Part shown: positions 26,739 to 37,402 of the stretch, in pieces
Layout of the letters: every line of letters begins with the position of its first letter
Numbering within the stretch: the first letter of the stretch is position 1
Program-made: the position numbers and the translations under genes
Notes under the pieces: generated by a model
The model's database searches: none
Told to the model about the DNA's origin: nothing
Seen by the model: only the letters and a program-made list of their open reading frames with translations
Assembly (NCBI RefSeq): GCF_015291665.1
Contig: NZ_CP030048.1
Span: 7,103,501-7,167,500, forward strand
Direction: 5' to 3'
DNA: 64,000 bases
From: Bradyrhizobium sp. CCBAU 53338
GTDB lineage: Bacteria; Pseudomonadota; Alphaproteobacteria; Rhizobiales; Xanthobacteraceae

Positions 26739-27893
26739 GTGCATCAGGGACGTGTCGTTTACGGCGCGATCGAGGAGGTCGTGTTCGGCCATCCGGCGGC
26801 TGAGGCCGTCGTCGCGCAGATGGACCGGCTGGGGACTCGCCGCGCCTTCCTGATGGTCTCGGGCACGCTGAACCGAGAGACCGACGAAATCGCGAAAATC
26901 GTAAAGGCGCTCGGGCCGCTCTGCGTCGGGCTGTTCGATGCGATGCCCGCGCACACGCCGCGCGAGGCGGTGATCGCGGCCGCCAATGCCGCGCGTGAGG
27001 CCGGCGCCGATTTGATCGTCACCGTGGGCGGCGGCTCGATCACCGACGGCGCCAAGGCGGTGCAACTCTGCCTTGCCAACGGCATCGACGATATCGGCGG
27101 CATCGACCGCATCCGCGTGCACAAGGGCGTCGCACCCGAGATGACGCCGCCAACAGTGCGCCAGGTCAGCGTGCCGACCACGATTGCCGGCGGCGAATTC
27201 TCGTCGATTGCCGGCGTTACCGACCGCGGCACGAATGTGAAGCAGATGCTGCGGCATCCACTGGCCGTGCCGCGGGCGACCATCCTCGACCCTGCCATCA
27301 CCGTTCACACGCCGGAATGGCTGTTTCTCTCCACCGGCATCCGCGCCATCGACCATTGCGTCGAGGCGATCTGCTCGCGCGAGACCCATCCCTATGCCGA
27401 CGCGCAGTCGGTGAAAGGGCTCGCGATGCTCGCCGACGCCCTGCCGCGCGTGAAAGCCGATCCGAGGGATCTCGATGCACGCATGGATGCGCAGATCGGC
27501 ACCTGGCTGTCGATGGGCGCTCTCGCGGCCGGCGTGCCGATGGGCGCGAGCCACGGCATCGGTTACGTGCTGGGCGCGGCCTTCGGCGTGCCGCACGGCT
27601 ACACCTCCTGCATCATGCTGCCGGCGGTGATGCGCTGGAATGCGAGCGCCAATGCCGAGCGGCAGATGATCGTCGCCGCCGCAATGGGTTTTCCCGGCCA
27701 TAACGCCGCCGACGTGCTCGATGCCTTCATTCGATCGCTCGGCATGCCGCGGAGCCTCACTGACGTGCGCGTCGCGCCCGAGCATTTCGATGCGATCGCC
27801 GAGCAGGCGATGCGCACCAACTGGATTCCGCGCAATCCGCGCAGGATCGAAAATCCTGTGCAGATACGCGAAATCCTCGATCTCGCCGCATGA
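26739..27893 (+). CDS. Iron-containing alcohol dehydrogenase, maleylacetate reductase-like
   Basis: A 384-residue NAD(P)-dependent enzyme of the type III (iron) dehydrogenase family. The nucleotide site shows in GADLIVTVGGGSITDGAKAV. Metal-ligand candidates are seen in the C-terminal half: His in AIDHCVEAI, His in GASHGIGY and His in VPHGYTSC, with an Asp earlier. The short length and overall pattern match maleylacetate reductases, which complete ring cleavage of hydroxyquinol or chlorinated aromatics, although glycerol-1-phosphate or other substrates are possible. GTG 26739 follows GGGGAGG, a strong ribosome site. It is the first gene of a plus-strand run with a ligase and an ABC importer. 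Confidence 0.88.
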   Translation: MHQGRVVYGAIEEVVFGHPAAEAVVAQMDRLGTRRAFLMVSGTLNRETDEIAKIVKALGPLCVGLFDAMPAHTPREAVIAAANAAREAGADLIVTVGGGSITDGAKAVQLCLANGIDDIGGIDRIRVHKGVAPEMTPPTVRQVSVPTTIAGGEFSSIAGVTDRGTNVKQMLRHPLAVPRATILDPAITVHTPEWLFLSTGIRAIDHCVEAICSRETHPYADAQSVKGLAMLADALPRVKADPRDLDARMDAQIGTWLSMGALAAGVPMGASHGIGYVLGAAFGVPHGYTSCIMLPAVMRWNASANAERQMIVAAAMGFPGHNAADVLDAFIRSLGMPRSLTDVRVAPEHFDAIAEQAMRTNWIPRNPRRIENPVQIREILDLAA

Positions 27894-27912
27894 CATTTAG
27901 CCCGGAGGATTG

Positions 27913-29463
27913 ATGTACCCAGGTCTGCATGCCCGCCTGCGCCCGCTCCAGCCCGCCTTCATCATGGCGGCGACGGGCGAGGCCGTCACCTATCGCGAGC
28001 TGGACGCGCGCAGCAACAGGCTCGCGCATCTGTTCCGCAAGCATGGATTGAACCGGCTCGATCACTACTCGATCTTCATGGAGAACAACTCACGCTATCT
28101 CGAAGCCTGCGGCGCGGGCGAGCGGTCGGGGCTGTACTACACCTGCATCAACTCCTTCCTGACGCCGGGCGAGCTCGCCTATCTCCTCGTCAACAGCCAG
28201 TCGAAGATCTTGATCACCTCGGTGGCAAAGCTCGACATCGCGCGCGAGGCAATCCAGGCCTGCCCTGACGTCAAGCTCTGCATCGTCGCCGACGGCCCCG
28301 GCGAGAGCGACCGCATCGTGGGACTGGCCGACGTCACGGCTGATATGCCGAAGACTCCAGTCGCGGACGAATGGCTGGGCACCGCCATGCTGTATTCCTC
28401 CGGCACGACCGGACGACCGAAAGGCATCTTGCGGCCGCTGCCGGAGGAGCCGCCGAAGCACAATCTGCCGCTGTTCGATTTCCTCACCGGACTTTGGCAC
28501 TACCGCGAGGGCATGGTCTATCTGTCGCCGGCACCGCTCTATCACTCGGCGCCGCAGGCCGCGGTCAATCTCACGATCCGCATGGGCGGCACCGTGGTCA
28601 TCATGGAGACGTTCGATCCGGAACGTTACCTCCAGCTCGTGCAACAATGGGGCATCACGCACACCCAGCTGGTGCCGACGATGTTCTCCCGCATGCTCAA
28701 GCTGCCCGAGGAGGTGCGTCAGCGTTACGACCTGTCATCGCTCGAGATCGCGATCCATGCCGCCGCGCCCTGCCCGGCGCTGGTCAAGGACGACATGATC
28801 AAATGGTGGGGGCCGATCATCCACGAATATTACGGTGCCACCGAAGGGCTCGGCTTTACCGCCTGCAACAGCGAGGAATGGCTCAGCCATCGCGGCACCG
28901 TCGGCAAGGTGCTGCTCGGCGACCTGCACATTCTCGACGAGAACATGCAGCCGTGCCCGATCGGCACGCCCGGCCAGGTCTGGTTCAAGACCGGATCGCC
29001 GTTCGAGTATTTCAACGACCCCGAGAAGACCAGGGAGGCACGCTCGGCCGATGGCAGCATGAGCACGGTCGGCGACGTCGGCTATGTCGACGCGGACCGC
29101 TTCCTGTACCTGACCGATCGTGCCACCTTCATGATCATCTCCGGCGGCGTGAACATCTATCCGCAGGAATGCGAGAATCTGCTGATCACCCATCCGAAGG
29201 TCGCGGATGCCGCGGTGTTCGGCGTGCCCAATGCCGATCTTGGTGAAGAAGTGAAGGCCGTGGTGCAGCCGATGCCGGGCGTGATGCCGGGCGAAGCGCT
29301 CGCCGCAGAGCTGATCGCCTTCTGCGGGGCCTCGCTGTCGCGGCAAAAGGTGCCGCGTTCGGTCGATTTCGAGAAGGAATTGCCGCGCCTGCCGACCGGG
29401 AAACTCTACAAGCGGCTTCTGCGGGACCGGTACTGGGGCAACAAGACGTCGCGGATCGTGTGA
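27913..29463 (+). CDS. Acyl-CoA synthetase (AMP-forming ligase)
   Basis: A 516-residue enzyme of the ANL superfamily that activates a carboxylic acid to its CoA thioester. The phosphate loop is YSSGTTGRPKG; the adenylate motif EYYGATEG is around the middle, and the hinge and catalytic region TDRATFMIISGGVNIYPQE leads to the C-terminal PRLPTGKLYKRLLRD with the catalytic Lys. The ATG at 27913 is preceded by GGAGG at four bases. It directly follows the dehydrogenase, so both are likely co-transcribed. The acid is unknown; context with a maleylacetate reductase-like enzyme hints at aromatic or ring-cleavage products, which is inference. Confidence 0.92.
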   Translation: MYPGLHARLRPLQPAFIMAATGEAVTYRELDARSNRLAHLFRKHGLNRLDHYSIFMENNSRYLEACGAGERSGLYYTCINSFLTPGELAYLLVNSQSKILITSVAKLDIAREAIQACPDVKLCIVADGPGESDRIVGLADVTADMPKTPVADEWLGTAMLYSSGTTGRPKGILRPLPEEPPKHNLPLFDFLTGLWHYREGMVYLSPAPLYHSAPQAAVNLTIRMGGTVVIMETFDPERYLQLVQQWGITHTQLVPTMFSRMLKLPEEVRQRYDLSSLEIAIHAAAPCPALVKDDMIKWWGPIIHEYYGATEGLGFTACNSEEWLSHRGTVGKVLLGDLHILDENMQPCPIGTPGQVWFKTGSPFEYFNDPEKTREARSADGSMSTVGDVGYVDADRFLYLTDRATFMIISGGVNIYPQECENLLITHPKVADAAVFGVPNADLGEEVKAVVQPMPGVMPGEALAAELIAFCGASLSRQKVPRSVDFEKELPRLPTGKLYKRLLRDRYWGNKTSRIV

Positions 29464-29852
29464 GAGCCTCCGTAGTGTGCGCAGGCAGCGCCACAAACTC
29501 AGCCGTCGTCCCGGGGCGCGACGCATTCGCGAGCCCGGGACCCATCACCACAGGGAGGAGTCGCAGCGCGAGCAGGCAACTCCGGGTCTTCGTCAAATCC
29601 AATCCTGTGGTTATGGATCCCGGATCGGGGACGACGGCGGAGATTGGCGATGCGGCTGCGCACAACATCGGCGCAGGAACCGTCTCTTCGCACCTGCACT
29701 CTCACATTGTGAAAGTGTGAAGCTCCTGCGGCGTTACGTCATCCAAAGTGCCAAGGCCCCAAAGCGCGTTGGCCGGTTGCCTCCGTCCATGCGGCTCGGC
29801 TATCGTTGGGTCAAACAGGCCGTAAACGGCCGATGTCCAGGGAGGACCGAGG
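29464..29852. other. Intergenic region with a palindromic repeat
   Basis: No gene seen in 389 bases. The proximal part holds the repeat at 29503-29638. The distal part (29700-29852) is likely to hold the promoter of the binding-protein gene, with GGGAGGA before its ATG; no clear promoter was located. Confidence 0.5.
29503..29638. repeat. Interspersed repeat (GTCGTCCCGGG / GTGGTTATGGAT type)
   Basis: The ends CCGTCGTCCCGGGG (29503) and CGGGGACGACGG (to 29638) are complementary, and the interior contains GTGGTTATGGAT at 29607-29618. The same 12-base core is found at 39079-39090 in a repeat of similar ends, so the two are copies of one family. Confidence 0.7.
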
Positions 29853-31451
29853 ATGCGGAGCGTATGGGCGCTCGCCGCGACGGCGGCGCTATCTTTGCTG
29901 GCAATTTCGTCGACGACATTCGCCGGAGAGCCGAAACCGGGCGGGATCCTGCGGATGTATCACCGCGACAGCCCCGCCAATGCGTCCATCCTCGAAGGGG
30001 CGACCTATTCGGTCAACGTGCCCTTCATGGGGATATTCAACAATCTCGTCATCTACGATCAGCACATCGCGCAGAACAGTCCCGACACCCTCAGGCCTGA
30101 GCTGGCGGAGAGCTGGTCCTGGAGCGGCGACAACAAGAAACTGACGTTCAAACTCCGCCAGGGCGTCAAATGGCACGACGGCAAGCCGTTCACATCGGCC
30201 GACGTCAAGTGCACGTTCGATCTGCTCATGGGCAAGTCGCAGCAGAAACTGCGGCAGAATCCGCGCAAGGCCTGGTACAGCGAAGTCGACGACGTCACGC
30301 CCAACGGCGACTTCGAGGTCTCCTTCAACCTGAAGCGACCGCAACCCTCGCTGCTGGCGATGCTCGCCTCCGGCTATACGCCGATCTATCCCTGCCACGT
30401 CTCGCCTGCGGACATGCGCACCCATCCGATCGGAACCGGCCCGTTCAAATTCGTCGAGTTCAAGGCCAATGAATCGATCAAGCTGACGCGAAATCCGGAC
30501 TACTGGAAGAAGGGCCGGCCCTATCTCGACGGCATCGAATACACCATCATCCCGAACCGCTCGACCGCGATTCTCGCCTTCGTTGCCGGGAAATTCGATA
30601 TGACCTTTCCGACGCATATCACCATCCCGCTCCTGAAGGACATCAAGTCGCAGGCGCCGAACGCGGTCTGCGTCGTCGAACCGACCAACGTTTCGACCAA
30701 CATCATCGTCAATTCGAGCTCCCCGCCGTTCGACAACATCGATATCCGTCGTGCGATGTCGCTGGCACTCGACCGCAAGGCCTTCGTCGACATCCTGTTC
30801 GAAGGCCAGGCCGACATCGGCGGCACCATGCTGCCACCTCCGCAGGGCATCTGGGGCATGCCCAAGGACAAGCTCGAAACCATCCCGGGCTATGGTCCGG
30901 ACGTGAAAGCGAATCGCGAGGAGGCGAAGAAGCTGATGCAGAAGGCAGGCTACGGCCCCGACAAGCATCTCGCCGTGAAGATATCGACGCGCAATCTCGC
31001 GGAATATCGCGATCCCGCGGTGATCCTGATCGACCAGCTCAAGAGCATCTATATCGACGGCGAACTCGATGTCGTGGAGACCGCAAACTGGTTCCCGAAA
31101 GTCGCGCGCAAGGACTATATGCTCGGCCTCAATTTGACCGGCAATTCGGTCGACGATCCGGACCAGTCCTTCTACGAGAACTATTCCTGCGGCTCGGAGC
31201 GGAACTACACCAACTACTGCAACAAGGAGATCGAGAAGCTGTTCGACGCGCAGTCGCAGGAGATCGACGTCGGCAAGCGCAAGCAAATGGTCTGGGACAT
31301 CGACAAGAAGCTGCAGGAGGACGTCGCCCGCCCCATCATCTTCCATGCGCGCGCCGGAACCTGCTGGCAGCCCTATGTCAAGGGGATCACCATCATGTCG
31401 AACAGCTCTTACAACGGATTTCGCTACGAGGACGTGTGGCTCGACAAATAG
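29853..31451 (+). CDS. ABC transporter substrate-binding protein (peptide/nickel family)
   Basis: A 532-residue extracytoplasmic binding protein. Signal peptide MRSVWALAATAALSLLAISSTTFA. The family 5 (SBP_bac_5) pattern is clear: LRPELAESWSWSGDNKKLTFKLRQGVKWHDGKPFTSADV, then NPHyphenated TGPFKFVEFKANESIKLTRNPDYW, and DIRRAMSLALDRKAFVDIL. GGGAGGA precedes the ATG. It is the first gene of a five-gene importer (binding protein, two permeases, two ATPases) in the usual dpp/opp order. The ligand may be a peptide or another compound, since the importer sits behind catabolic enzymes. Confidence 0.93.
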   Translation: MRSVWALAATAALSLLAISSTTFAGEPKPGGILRMYHRDSPANASILEGATYSVNVPFMGIFNNLVIYDQHIAQNSPDTLRPELAESWSWSGDNKKLTFKLRQGVKWHDGKPFTSADVKCTFDLLMGKSQQKLRQNPRKAWYSEVDDVTPNGDFEVSFNLKRPQPSLLAMLASGYTPIYPCHVSPADMRTHPIGTGPFKFVEFKANESIKLTRNPDYWKKGRPYLDGIEYTIIPNRSTAILAFVAGKFDMTFPTHITIPLLKDIKSQAPNAVCVVEPTNVSTNIIVNSSSPPFDNIDIRRAMSLALDRKAFVDILFEGQADIGGTMLPPPQGIWGMPKDKLETIPGYGPDVKANREEAKKLMQKAGYGPDKHLAVKISTRNLAEYRDPAVILIDQLKSIYIDGELDVVETANWFPKVARKDYMLGLNLTGNSVDDPDQSFYENYSCGSERNYTNYCNKEIEKLFDAQSQEIDVGKRKQMVWDIDKKLQEDVARPIIFHARAGTCWQPYVKGITIMSNSSYNGFRYEDVWLDK

Positions 31452-31491
31452 TGCGACGGGCTGAAGACTAGCAGCTTGCGGAGGGCGCAGG

Positions 31492-32439
31492 ATGTTTGCC
31501 TATCTGGTACGGCGCCTGTTCCTGATGCTCGTGACCCTGTTCGGGATCTCGATCGTCATCTTCTTCCTGTTGCGCATCGTCCCCGGCAACATCGTCGACA
31601 TCCTGTTCGCCGCAGCCGGCTATGTCGACCCCGCCGACAAGGCCAATCTGGAGAAGGAGCTCGGCATCGACCAGCCGCTGATCATGCAATACTGGCACTG
31701 GATCAGCGGCTTTCTGCGCGGCGATTTTGGCTACTCCTACGTCTCCGAGAAGCCGGCGCTGCAGGAGATTTTGCCGCGGATTCCGATCACCGCACGGCTC
31801 GCCGGGCTGGCGCTGCTGTTCTCGGCTTCGATCGGCATTCCGCTCGGCGTCATCAGCGCGGTGAAGCAGGGGTCGCGGATCGACTACGCGTTGCGTGTGG
31901 TGAGCCTGAGCGGATTGTCCCTGCCCTCGTTCTGGCTCGGCCTTCTGGTTCTGACCGCATCGGTCGCAATGTTCGGACAGATGCCGATCTTCAATCCCAA
32001 TCCGCAGAGTTTTGGCGAGGCATTCGCGACCTATTGCATCCCGGCGATGGTGGTCGGCTTCCGCAGTTCGGCGCTGACGATGCGCATCACGCGCTCGTCC
32101 ATGCTGGAGGTGCTGAGGCAGGACTATATCCGCACCGCGCGCGCCAAGGGCGCCTCTGACGCCGCGGTGAACTATCACCATGCGCTGAAGAACGCGATCC
32201 TGCCCGTCATCACCGTGATCGGCATCGAGGCGGCGTTCCTGATCGGCGGCCTCATTGTCACCGAGACGGTGTTCAACATCCCCGGCGTCGCCCGCTTCCT
32301 GGTCGAGGCGATCCGCTGGCGCGATTATCCGATCGTGCAAAATCTCGTGATGTTCATCGCCATCGTCGTGGTGTTCGCGAACTTCACCGTCGACATGCTG
32401 TACGCGGTGTTCGACCCGCGTATCCGGTACACGGACTAG
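31492..32439 (+). CDS. ABC transporter permease (DppB/OppB-like)
   Basis: A 315-residue inner-membrane permease with six hydrophobic helices. It starts MFAYLVRRLFLMLVTLFGISIVIF, typical of DppB, and carries the cytoplasmic EAA-type loop ARAKGASDAAVNYHHALKNAILP that contacts the ATPase. The loop before helix 2 has LGIDQPLIMQYW. GGAGG is upstream. It is followed nine bases later by the second permease. Forms the transmembrane channel with it for the bound ligand of the preceding binding protein. Confidence 0.93.
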   Translation: MFAYLVRRLFLMLVTLFGISIVIFFLLRIVPGNIVDILFAAAGYVDPADKANLEKELGIDQPLIMQYWHWISGFLRGDFGYSYVSEKPALQEILPRIPITARLAGLALLFSASIGIPLGVISAVKQGSRIDYALRVVSLSGLSLPSFWLGLLVLTASVAMFGQMPIFNPNPQSFGEAFATYCIPAMVVGFRSSALTMRITRSSMLEVLRQDYIRTARAKGASDAAVNYHHALKNAILPVITVIGIEAAFLIGGLIVTETVFNIPGVARFLVEAIRWRDYPIVQNLVMFIAIVVVFANFTVDMLYAVFDPRIRYTD

Positions 32440-32448
32440 GAGATTAGC

Positions 32449-33342
32449 TTGGCCGCGATCGACTTTGACGTTGAACTCAGGCGGGCCGGCGCGCATGCGA
32501 CCGGCGGCTGGCGGCGCGTGCTGTTTCTGGCGCAGCGGCACGTGCTGGGCGCGGTCGGGCTCACCATCATGACGTTGTTCGTGCTGACGGCGATCTTCGC
32601 CGACTTCATCGCACGCTACGACCCGCTGAGCGTCGATTCCGCCCACGCGCTGATGCGGCCGAGTCTCGCGCACTGGATGGGCACGGATTCCTTCGGCCGC
32701 GACGTGTTCAGCCGCATCATCCACGGCTCGCGGATTTCGCTCGCGGTCGGGATCGGCTCGACCGCGCTCGGCGGCACCATCGGCGTGATCGTCGGGCTCA
32801 CTTCGGGCTATCTGTCCGGCTGGATCGATCTCGTGTTCCAGCGCGTCTCCGACGTCCTGCAGGCACTGCCGCTGCTGGTGCTGGCCCTGATCATGACGGC
32901 CGCGCTCGGCCCGTCGCTGCCGAACGTGATCCTCGCCATCGCCATTCCGCTGATCCCCACCGTGTCCCGCGTCACCCGAGCCAACACACTGGCGCTGCGC
33001 GAGCAACCGTTCGTCGAGGCAGCGAAATCGGTCGGCATGAGTGAGGTTCGAATCGCGCTGCGCCACGTGCTGCCGAACACGCTGGCACCGCTGATCGTGC
33101 TCGCGACCGCGCAGCTCGGCTCGACGATCCTCACCGAAGCCTCGCTCTCCTTCCTCGGCCTCGGCATCCCCGAGCCATATCCGTCGTGGGGCCGCATGCT
33201 CTCCGAGTCCGCCGCCGAATATGTCCGCACCGCGCCGTGGCTCGTGATCTTCCCTGGCATCGCGATCAGCCTCGCCGTGTTCGGCGCAAACCTGTTCGGC
33301 GACGCCCTGCGCGACATCCTCGATCCCCGGCAGCGCGGCTGA
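32449..33342 (+). CDS. ABC transporter permease (DppC/OppC-like)
   Basis: A 297-residue permease. It has the DppC N-terminal pattern: a cytoplasmic tail, one helix ([19 protein letters not shown]), then [28 protein letters not shown], the highly conserved signature of this subunit. The EAA loop is [26 protein letters not shown] start at 32449 has AGGAG six bases before it and no better ATG is present nearby. Its stop overlaps the ATG of the next gene by one base. Confidence 0.92.
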   Translation: MAAIDFDVELRRAGAHATGGWRRVLFLAQRHVLGAVGLTIMTLFVLTAIFADFIARYDPLSVDSAHALMRPSLAHWMGTDSFGRDVFSRIIHGSRISLAVGIGSTALGGTIGVIVGLTSGYLSGWIDLVFQRVSDVLQALPLLVLALIMTAALGPSLPNVILAIAIPLIPTVSRVTRANTLALREQPFVEAAKSVGMSEVRIALRHVLPNTLAPLIVLATAQLGSTILTEASLSFLGLGIPEPYPSWGRMLSESAAEYVRTAPWLVIFPGIAISLAVFGANLFGDALRDILDPRQRG

Positions 33343-34345
33343 TGGCTGACACCTCCGATCTCGTCCTCGAAGTGAAGAACCTGAAGACGGTGTTCTTCAC
33401 GAACTCCGGCCTGTTCAAGGCGGTGGATGACGTCTCCTTCACCGTCGGCCACGGCGAGACGCTGGCGATCGTCGGCGAATCCGGCTGCGGCAAGAGCGTC
33501 ACCGCGCTGTCCCTGATGCGGCTGGTGCCCGATCCGCCCGGCCGCATCGTCGGCGGCTCCGTTTCGCTCGAAGGCACCGATCTGCTGGCGCTGGACGAAG
33601 CGGAGATGCGCAAGATCCGCGGCAATCGCATCTCCATGATCTTCCAGGAGCCGATGACCTCGCTCAATCCGGTGATCCGGATCGGCGACCAAATCGTCGA
33701 GGCGGTGCGGCTGCATCGGAACCTGACGGCCAGGGAGGCGCACGACGTCGCGGTGGAGATGCTGCGGCTGGTGCGCATCCCCGAGCCGGCGCGGCGCGCG
33801 CGCGAATATCCGCACCAGCTCTCCGGCGGCATGCGCCAGCGCGCGATGATCGCGATGGCGCTGGCGTGCAGGCCGGCGCTGCTGATCGCGGACGAGCCGA
33901 CCACCGCGCTCGACGTCACCATTCAGGCGCAGATCCTGGCGCTGATCCTCGATCTCCAGAAGGAGCTCGGCACCGGCCTCGTGCTGATCACCCACGATCT
34001 CGGCGTCGTCGCGCAGACCGCGCAGCGCGTGATCGTGATGTATGCGGGACGGAAGGTGGAGGAAGCCAGCGTCGAGGCGCTGTTTGCTTCGCCGAAGCAT
34101 CCCTATACGCGCGGGCTAATGGCCTCGATTCCGGCCGTGCCGGCGTCGGGCGTCGCGCCACAGGAGCGGCTGAACGAAATTCCCGGCACCGTGCCATCGC
34201 TGGTCCGGCTGCCCAAGGGCTGTGCCTTCGCGCCGCGCTGCAAGCTCGCGGTGAAGCGCTGCGAGGCCGAATATCCGCCGCTGGCCGATTGGGGCGGCGG
34301 CCATCTCGCCGCCTGCTGGCGTGCGGCCGAAGTTGCGGAGGTGGC

Positions 34346-34349
<4 letters not shown>
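33342..34349 (+). CDS. ABC transporter ATP-binding protein (DppD/OppD-like)
   Basis: A 335-residue ATPase. Walker [10 protein letters not shown], signature [13 protein letters not shown], Walker [15 protein letters not shown]-loop ITHDLGVV. The C-terminal oligopeptide/dipeptide extension is present: [17 protein letters not shown] with CxxxxxxC spacing as in dpp ATPases that may hold an iron-sulfur site. One-base overlap with DppC and a four-base overlap with DppF point to translational coupling. It powers the peptide-type importer. Confidence 0.94.
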
Positions 34350-35332
<983 letters not shown>

Positions 35333-35337
35333 TTCCG

Positions 35338-35414
35338 CCGTCATTGCGAGCGCGGCGAAACAATCCAGACTGCCTCTGCGGGCGGATTTCTGGATTGCTT
35401 CGTCGCAATGACGG
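35338..35414. repeat. Palindromic repeat (CATTGCGAG type)
   Basis: CCGTCATTGCGAGCG and CGTCGCAATGACGG flank inner complementary parts CAATCCAG/CTGGATTG, giving an almost full-length hairpin of 77 bases. Same family as 1016-1069 and 60964-61028. It lies between the convergent importer and carboxylase genes and could terminate both. Confidence 0.8.
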
Positions 35415-35425
35415 AGCTAGCCGCG

Positions 35426-37402
35426 CTACCTCGCCTCGATCTCCGCGACGATCCTACCCGTGGTCACCTGCTCGCCTTCGGCGACATCGATCGCCGCCAC
35501 TACACCGTCGATGCCGGCCTTGTGGACGTGCTCCATCTTCATCGCTTCCAGCGTCAGCACCGGCTGGCCTGATGTGACGCGATCGCCCGGCTTGACCAGC
35601 ACGGCGACGACACGGCCGTTCATGGCGGCGCGAACCTTGCCGTCGCCTCCATTGCTTGCGGCCGCCTTCGGTGCAGCGAGCGTGAGATCGGTGACCGCGA
35701 GCGGGATGCCGCGATGCTGGACGTAGAGCCGGTCGCCATCGCGCAGGAACTTTGCGCTGTCCATGACGCCGTCGTGGCGGAAGCGAATCGCGTCAGCGTC
35801 GAGCTGGTCGATCTCGAACTTGTCCTGGCGGCCGTCAGCGGCGACAATGTAGCTGCCGTCGCGCTCGCGGGTGACTTCGAGCTCGAGCGCCTGGCCTCCA
35901 ATCTCGATCTTCGCGGGCAGTGGAAACGTTGCCGACAAGCTTCGGCCGTTTCGCCATGACGGCGCGCGCGGGTTGGTGACGTAGAGCAACAGGCCGGCCA
36001 ACGCGGTGTCGAATGCAGTGTCCGCACGCGGCGCCAGCAGTTCGTCGCGATGCGCGCCGATGAAGGCTGTCGTCGCCTCGCCCTTGGCAAAGCCGGGATG
36101 TCGCAGGCACGACATCAGGAACGCCTGGTTGGTGGTCACGCCAAGCGCGGTGAGCCGCTCCAGCCCGACGATGAGCCTTCCCCTGGCCTCCTCCCGCGTG
36201 GCACCGTAGCTGATCACCTTGGCGATCATGGAATCGTAGAACGGCGGGATCTCCGTGCCCGATTGCAGCGCGTGCTCGACGCGGATGCCTTCCGGCACTT
36301 GCCAGCACGCCATGCGGCCTGACTGCGGCATGAAGTCCTGCGCGGCATCTTCCGAGCAGAGCCGCACCTCGATGGCGTGACCGAAGAACTTGACGTCCTG
36401 CTGCTTCACCGGCAGTGGTTCGCCGCGCGCGACGCGCAGTTGCAGCTCGACCAGATCGAGTCCGGTGATCGCCTCGGTGACGGGATGCTCGACCTGGAGA
36501 CGCGTGTTCATCTCCATGAAGTAGAATTCGCCGTTGGCATCGAGCAGGAATTCCAGCGTGCCGGCGCCCTCATAGCGCAGCGCCTTCACCGCTGCGACCG
36601 CGACCTCGCCCATCTTCGCGCGCAGGTCCGGCGTGACCGCGGGCGACGGCGCCTCTTCGATCAGCTTCTGGTGACGCCGCTGCACCGAGCAGTCGCGCTC
36701 CCCGAGATGGATGGCGTTGCCGTGGCTGTCGCCGAACACCTGGATCTCGATGTGGCGGGGATTCTGGATCGCGCGTTCGAGAATGACGGTGGGATCGCCG
36801 AAGGCCGCCTTCGCTTCCGAGCGCGCGCTGCGCAGGGCATCGCCGAACGATGCGGCATCAGGGACAAGCCGCATGCCGCGACCACCGCCGCCGGCAACCG
36901 CCTTGATCATCACCGGGAAGCCGATCTTTTTGGCTTCCGCGAGCATGACCTCATCGCCCTGATCGGCGCCCTGATAACCGGGCACGCAGGGCACACCGGC
37001 TTTCTTCATGATCTCCTTGGCACCGGCCTTGTTGCCCATCGCCTCGATTGCCTGCGGCGACGGGCCGATGAAGACGAGGCCGGCATCCTTGCAAGCTTGC
37101 GCAAAATCCTCGTTCTCGGCGAGGAAGCCGTAGCCGGGATGCACGGCGTCCGCGCCACTCGCCTTGGCGGCTGCGATGATCGCGGGGATGTTGAGATAGG
37201 ATTGCGCCGGCAAAGCCTCGCCGATGCGCACGGCCTGGTCGGCCTGCTTGACGTGGAGCGCGTCGCGATCCGCATCCGAATAAACCACGACGACGCCAAG
37301 GCCGAGCTGCCGGGCGCTGCGCATCACACGCAGTGCGATCTCGCCGCGATTGGCGACCAGAACCCTGGAGAACGGCCGATGCTGCACTGATCCGTTCCTC
37401 AT
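35426..37402 (-). CDS. Biotin-dependent acyl-CoA carboxylase, alpha subunit (biotin carboxylase + BCCP)
   Basis: A 658-residue enzyme with an N-terminal biotin carboxylase (RVLVANRGEIALRVMRSARQLG; ATP-grasp signature VAGGGGRGMRLV; conserved FMEMNTRLQVEHPVTE) and a C-terminal biotinyl domain whose AMKMEH motif places the biotin on Lys622. It transfers CO2 to the acyl-CoA bound by the beta subunit. The length and layout match methylcrotonyl-CoA or geranyl-CoA carboxylases (3-methylcrotonyl-type), more than short propionyl-CoA ones. The start at 37402 overlaps the beta-subunit stop by four bases. Substrate probably a branched or unsaturated acyl-CoA, but unproved. Confidence 0.92.
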   Translation of the reverse strand: MRNGSVQHRPFSRVLVANRGEIALRVMRSARQLGLGVVVVYSDADRDALHVKQADQAVRIGEALPAQSYLNIPAIIAAAKASGADAVHPGYGFLAENEDFAQACKDAGLVFIGPSPQAIEAMGNKAGAKEIMKKAGVPCVPGYQGADQGDEVMLAEAKKIGFPVMIKAVAGGGGRGMRLVPDAASFGDALRSARSEAKAAFGDPTVILERAIQNPRHIEIQVFGDSHGNAIHLGERDCSVQRRHQKLIEEAPSPAVTPDLRAKMGEVAVAAVKALRYEGAGTLEFLLDANGEFYFMEMNTRLQVEHPVTEAITGLDLVELQLRVARGEPLPVKQQDVKFFGHAIEVRLCSEDAAQDFMPQSGRMACWQVPEGIRVEHALQSGTEIPPFYDSMIAKVISYGATREEARGRLIVGLERLTALGVTTNQAFLMSCLRHPGFAKGEATTAFIGAHRDELLAPRADTAFDTALAGLLLYVTNPRAPSWRNGRSLSATFPLPAKIEIGGQALELEVTRERDGSYIVAADGRQDKFEIDQLDADAIRFRHDGVMDSAKFLRDGDRLYVQHRGIPLAVTDLTLAAPKAAASNGGDGKVRAAMNGRVVAVLVKPGDRVTSGQPVLTLEAMKMEHVHKAGIDGVVAAIDVAEGEQVTTGRIVAEIEAR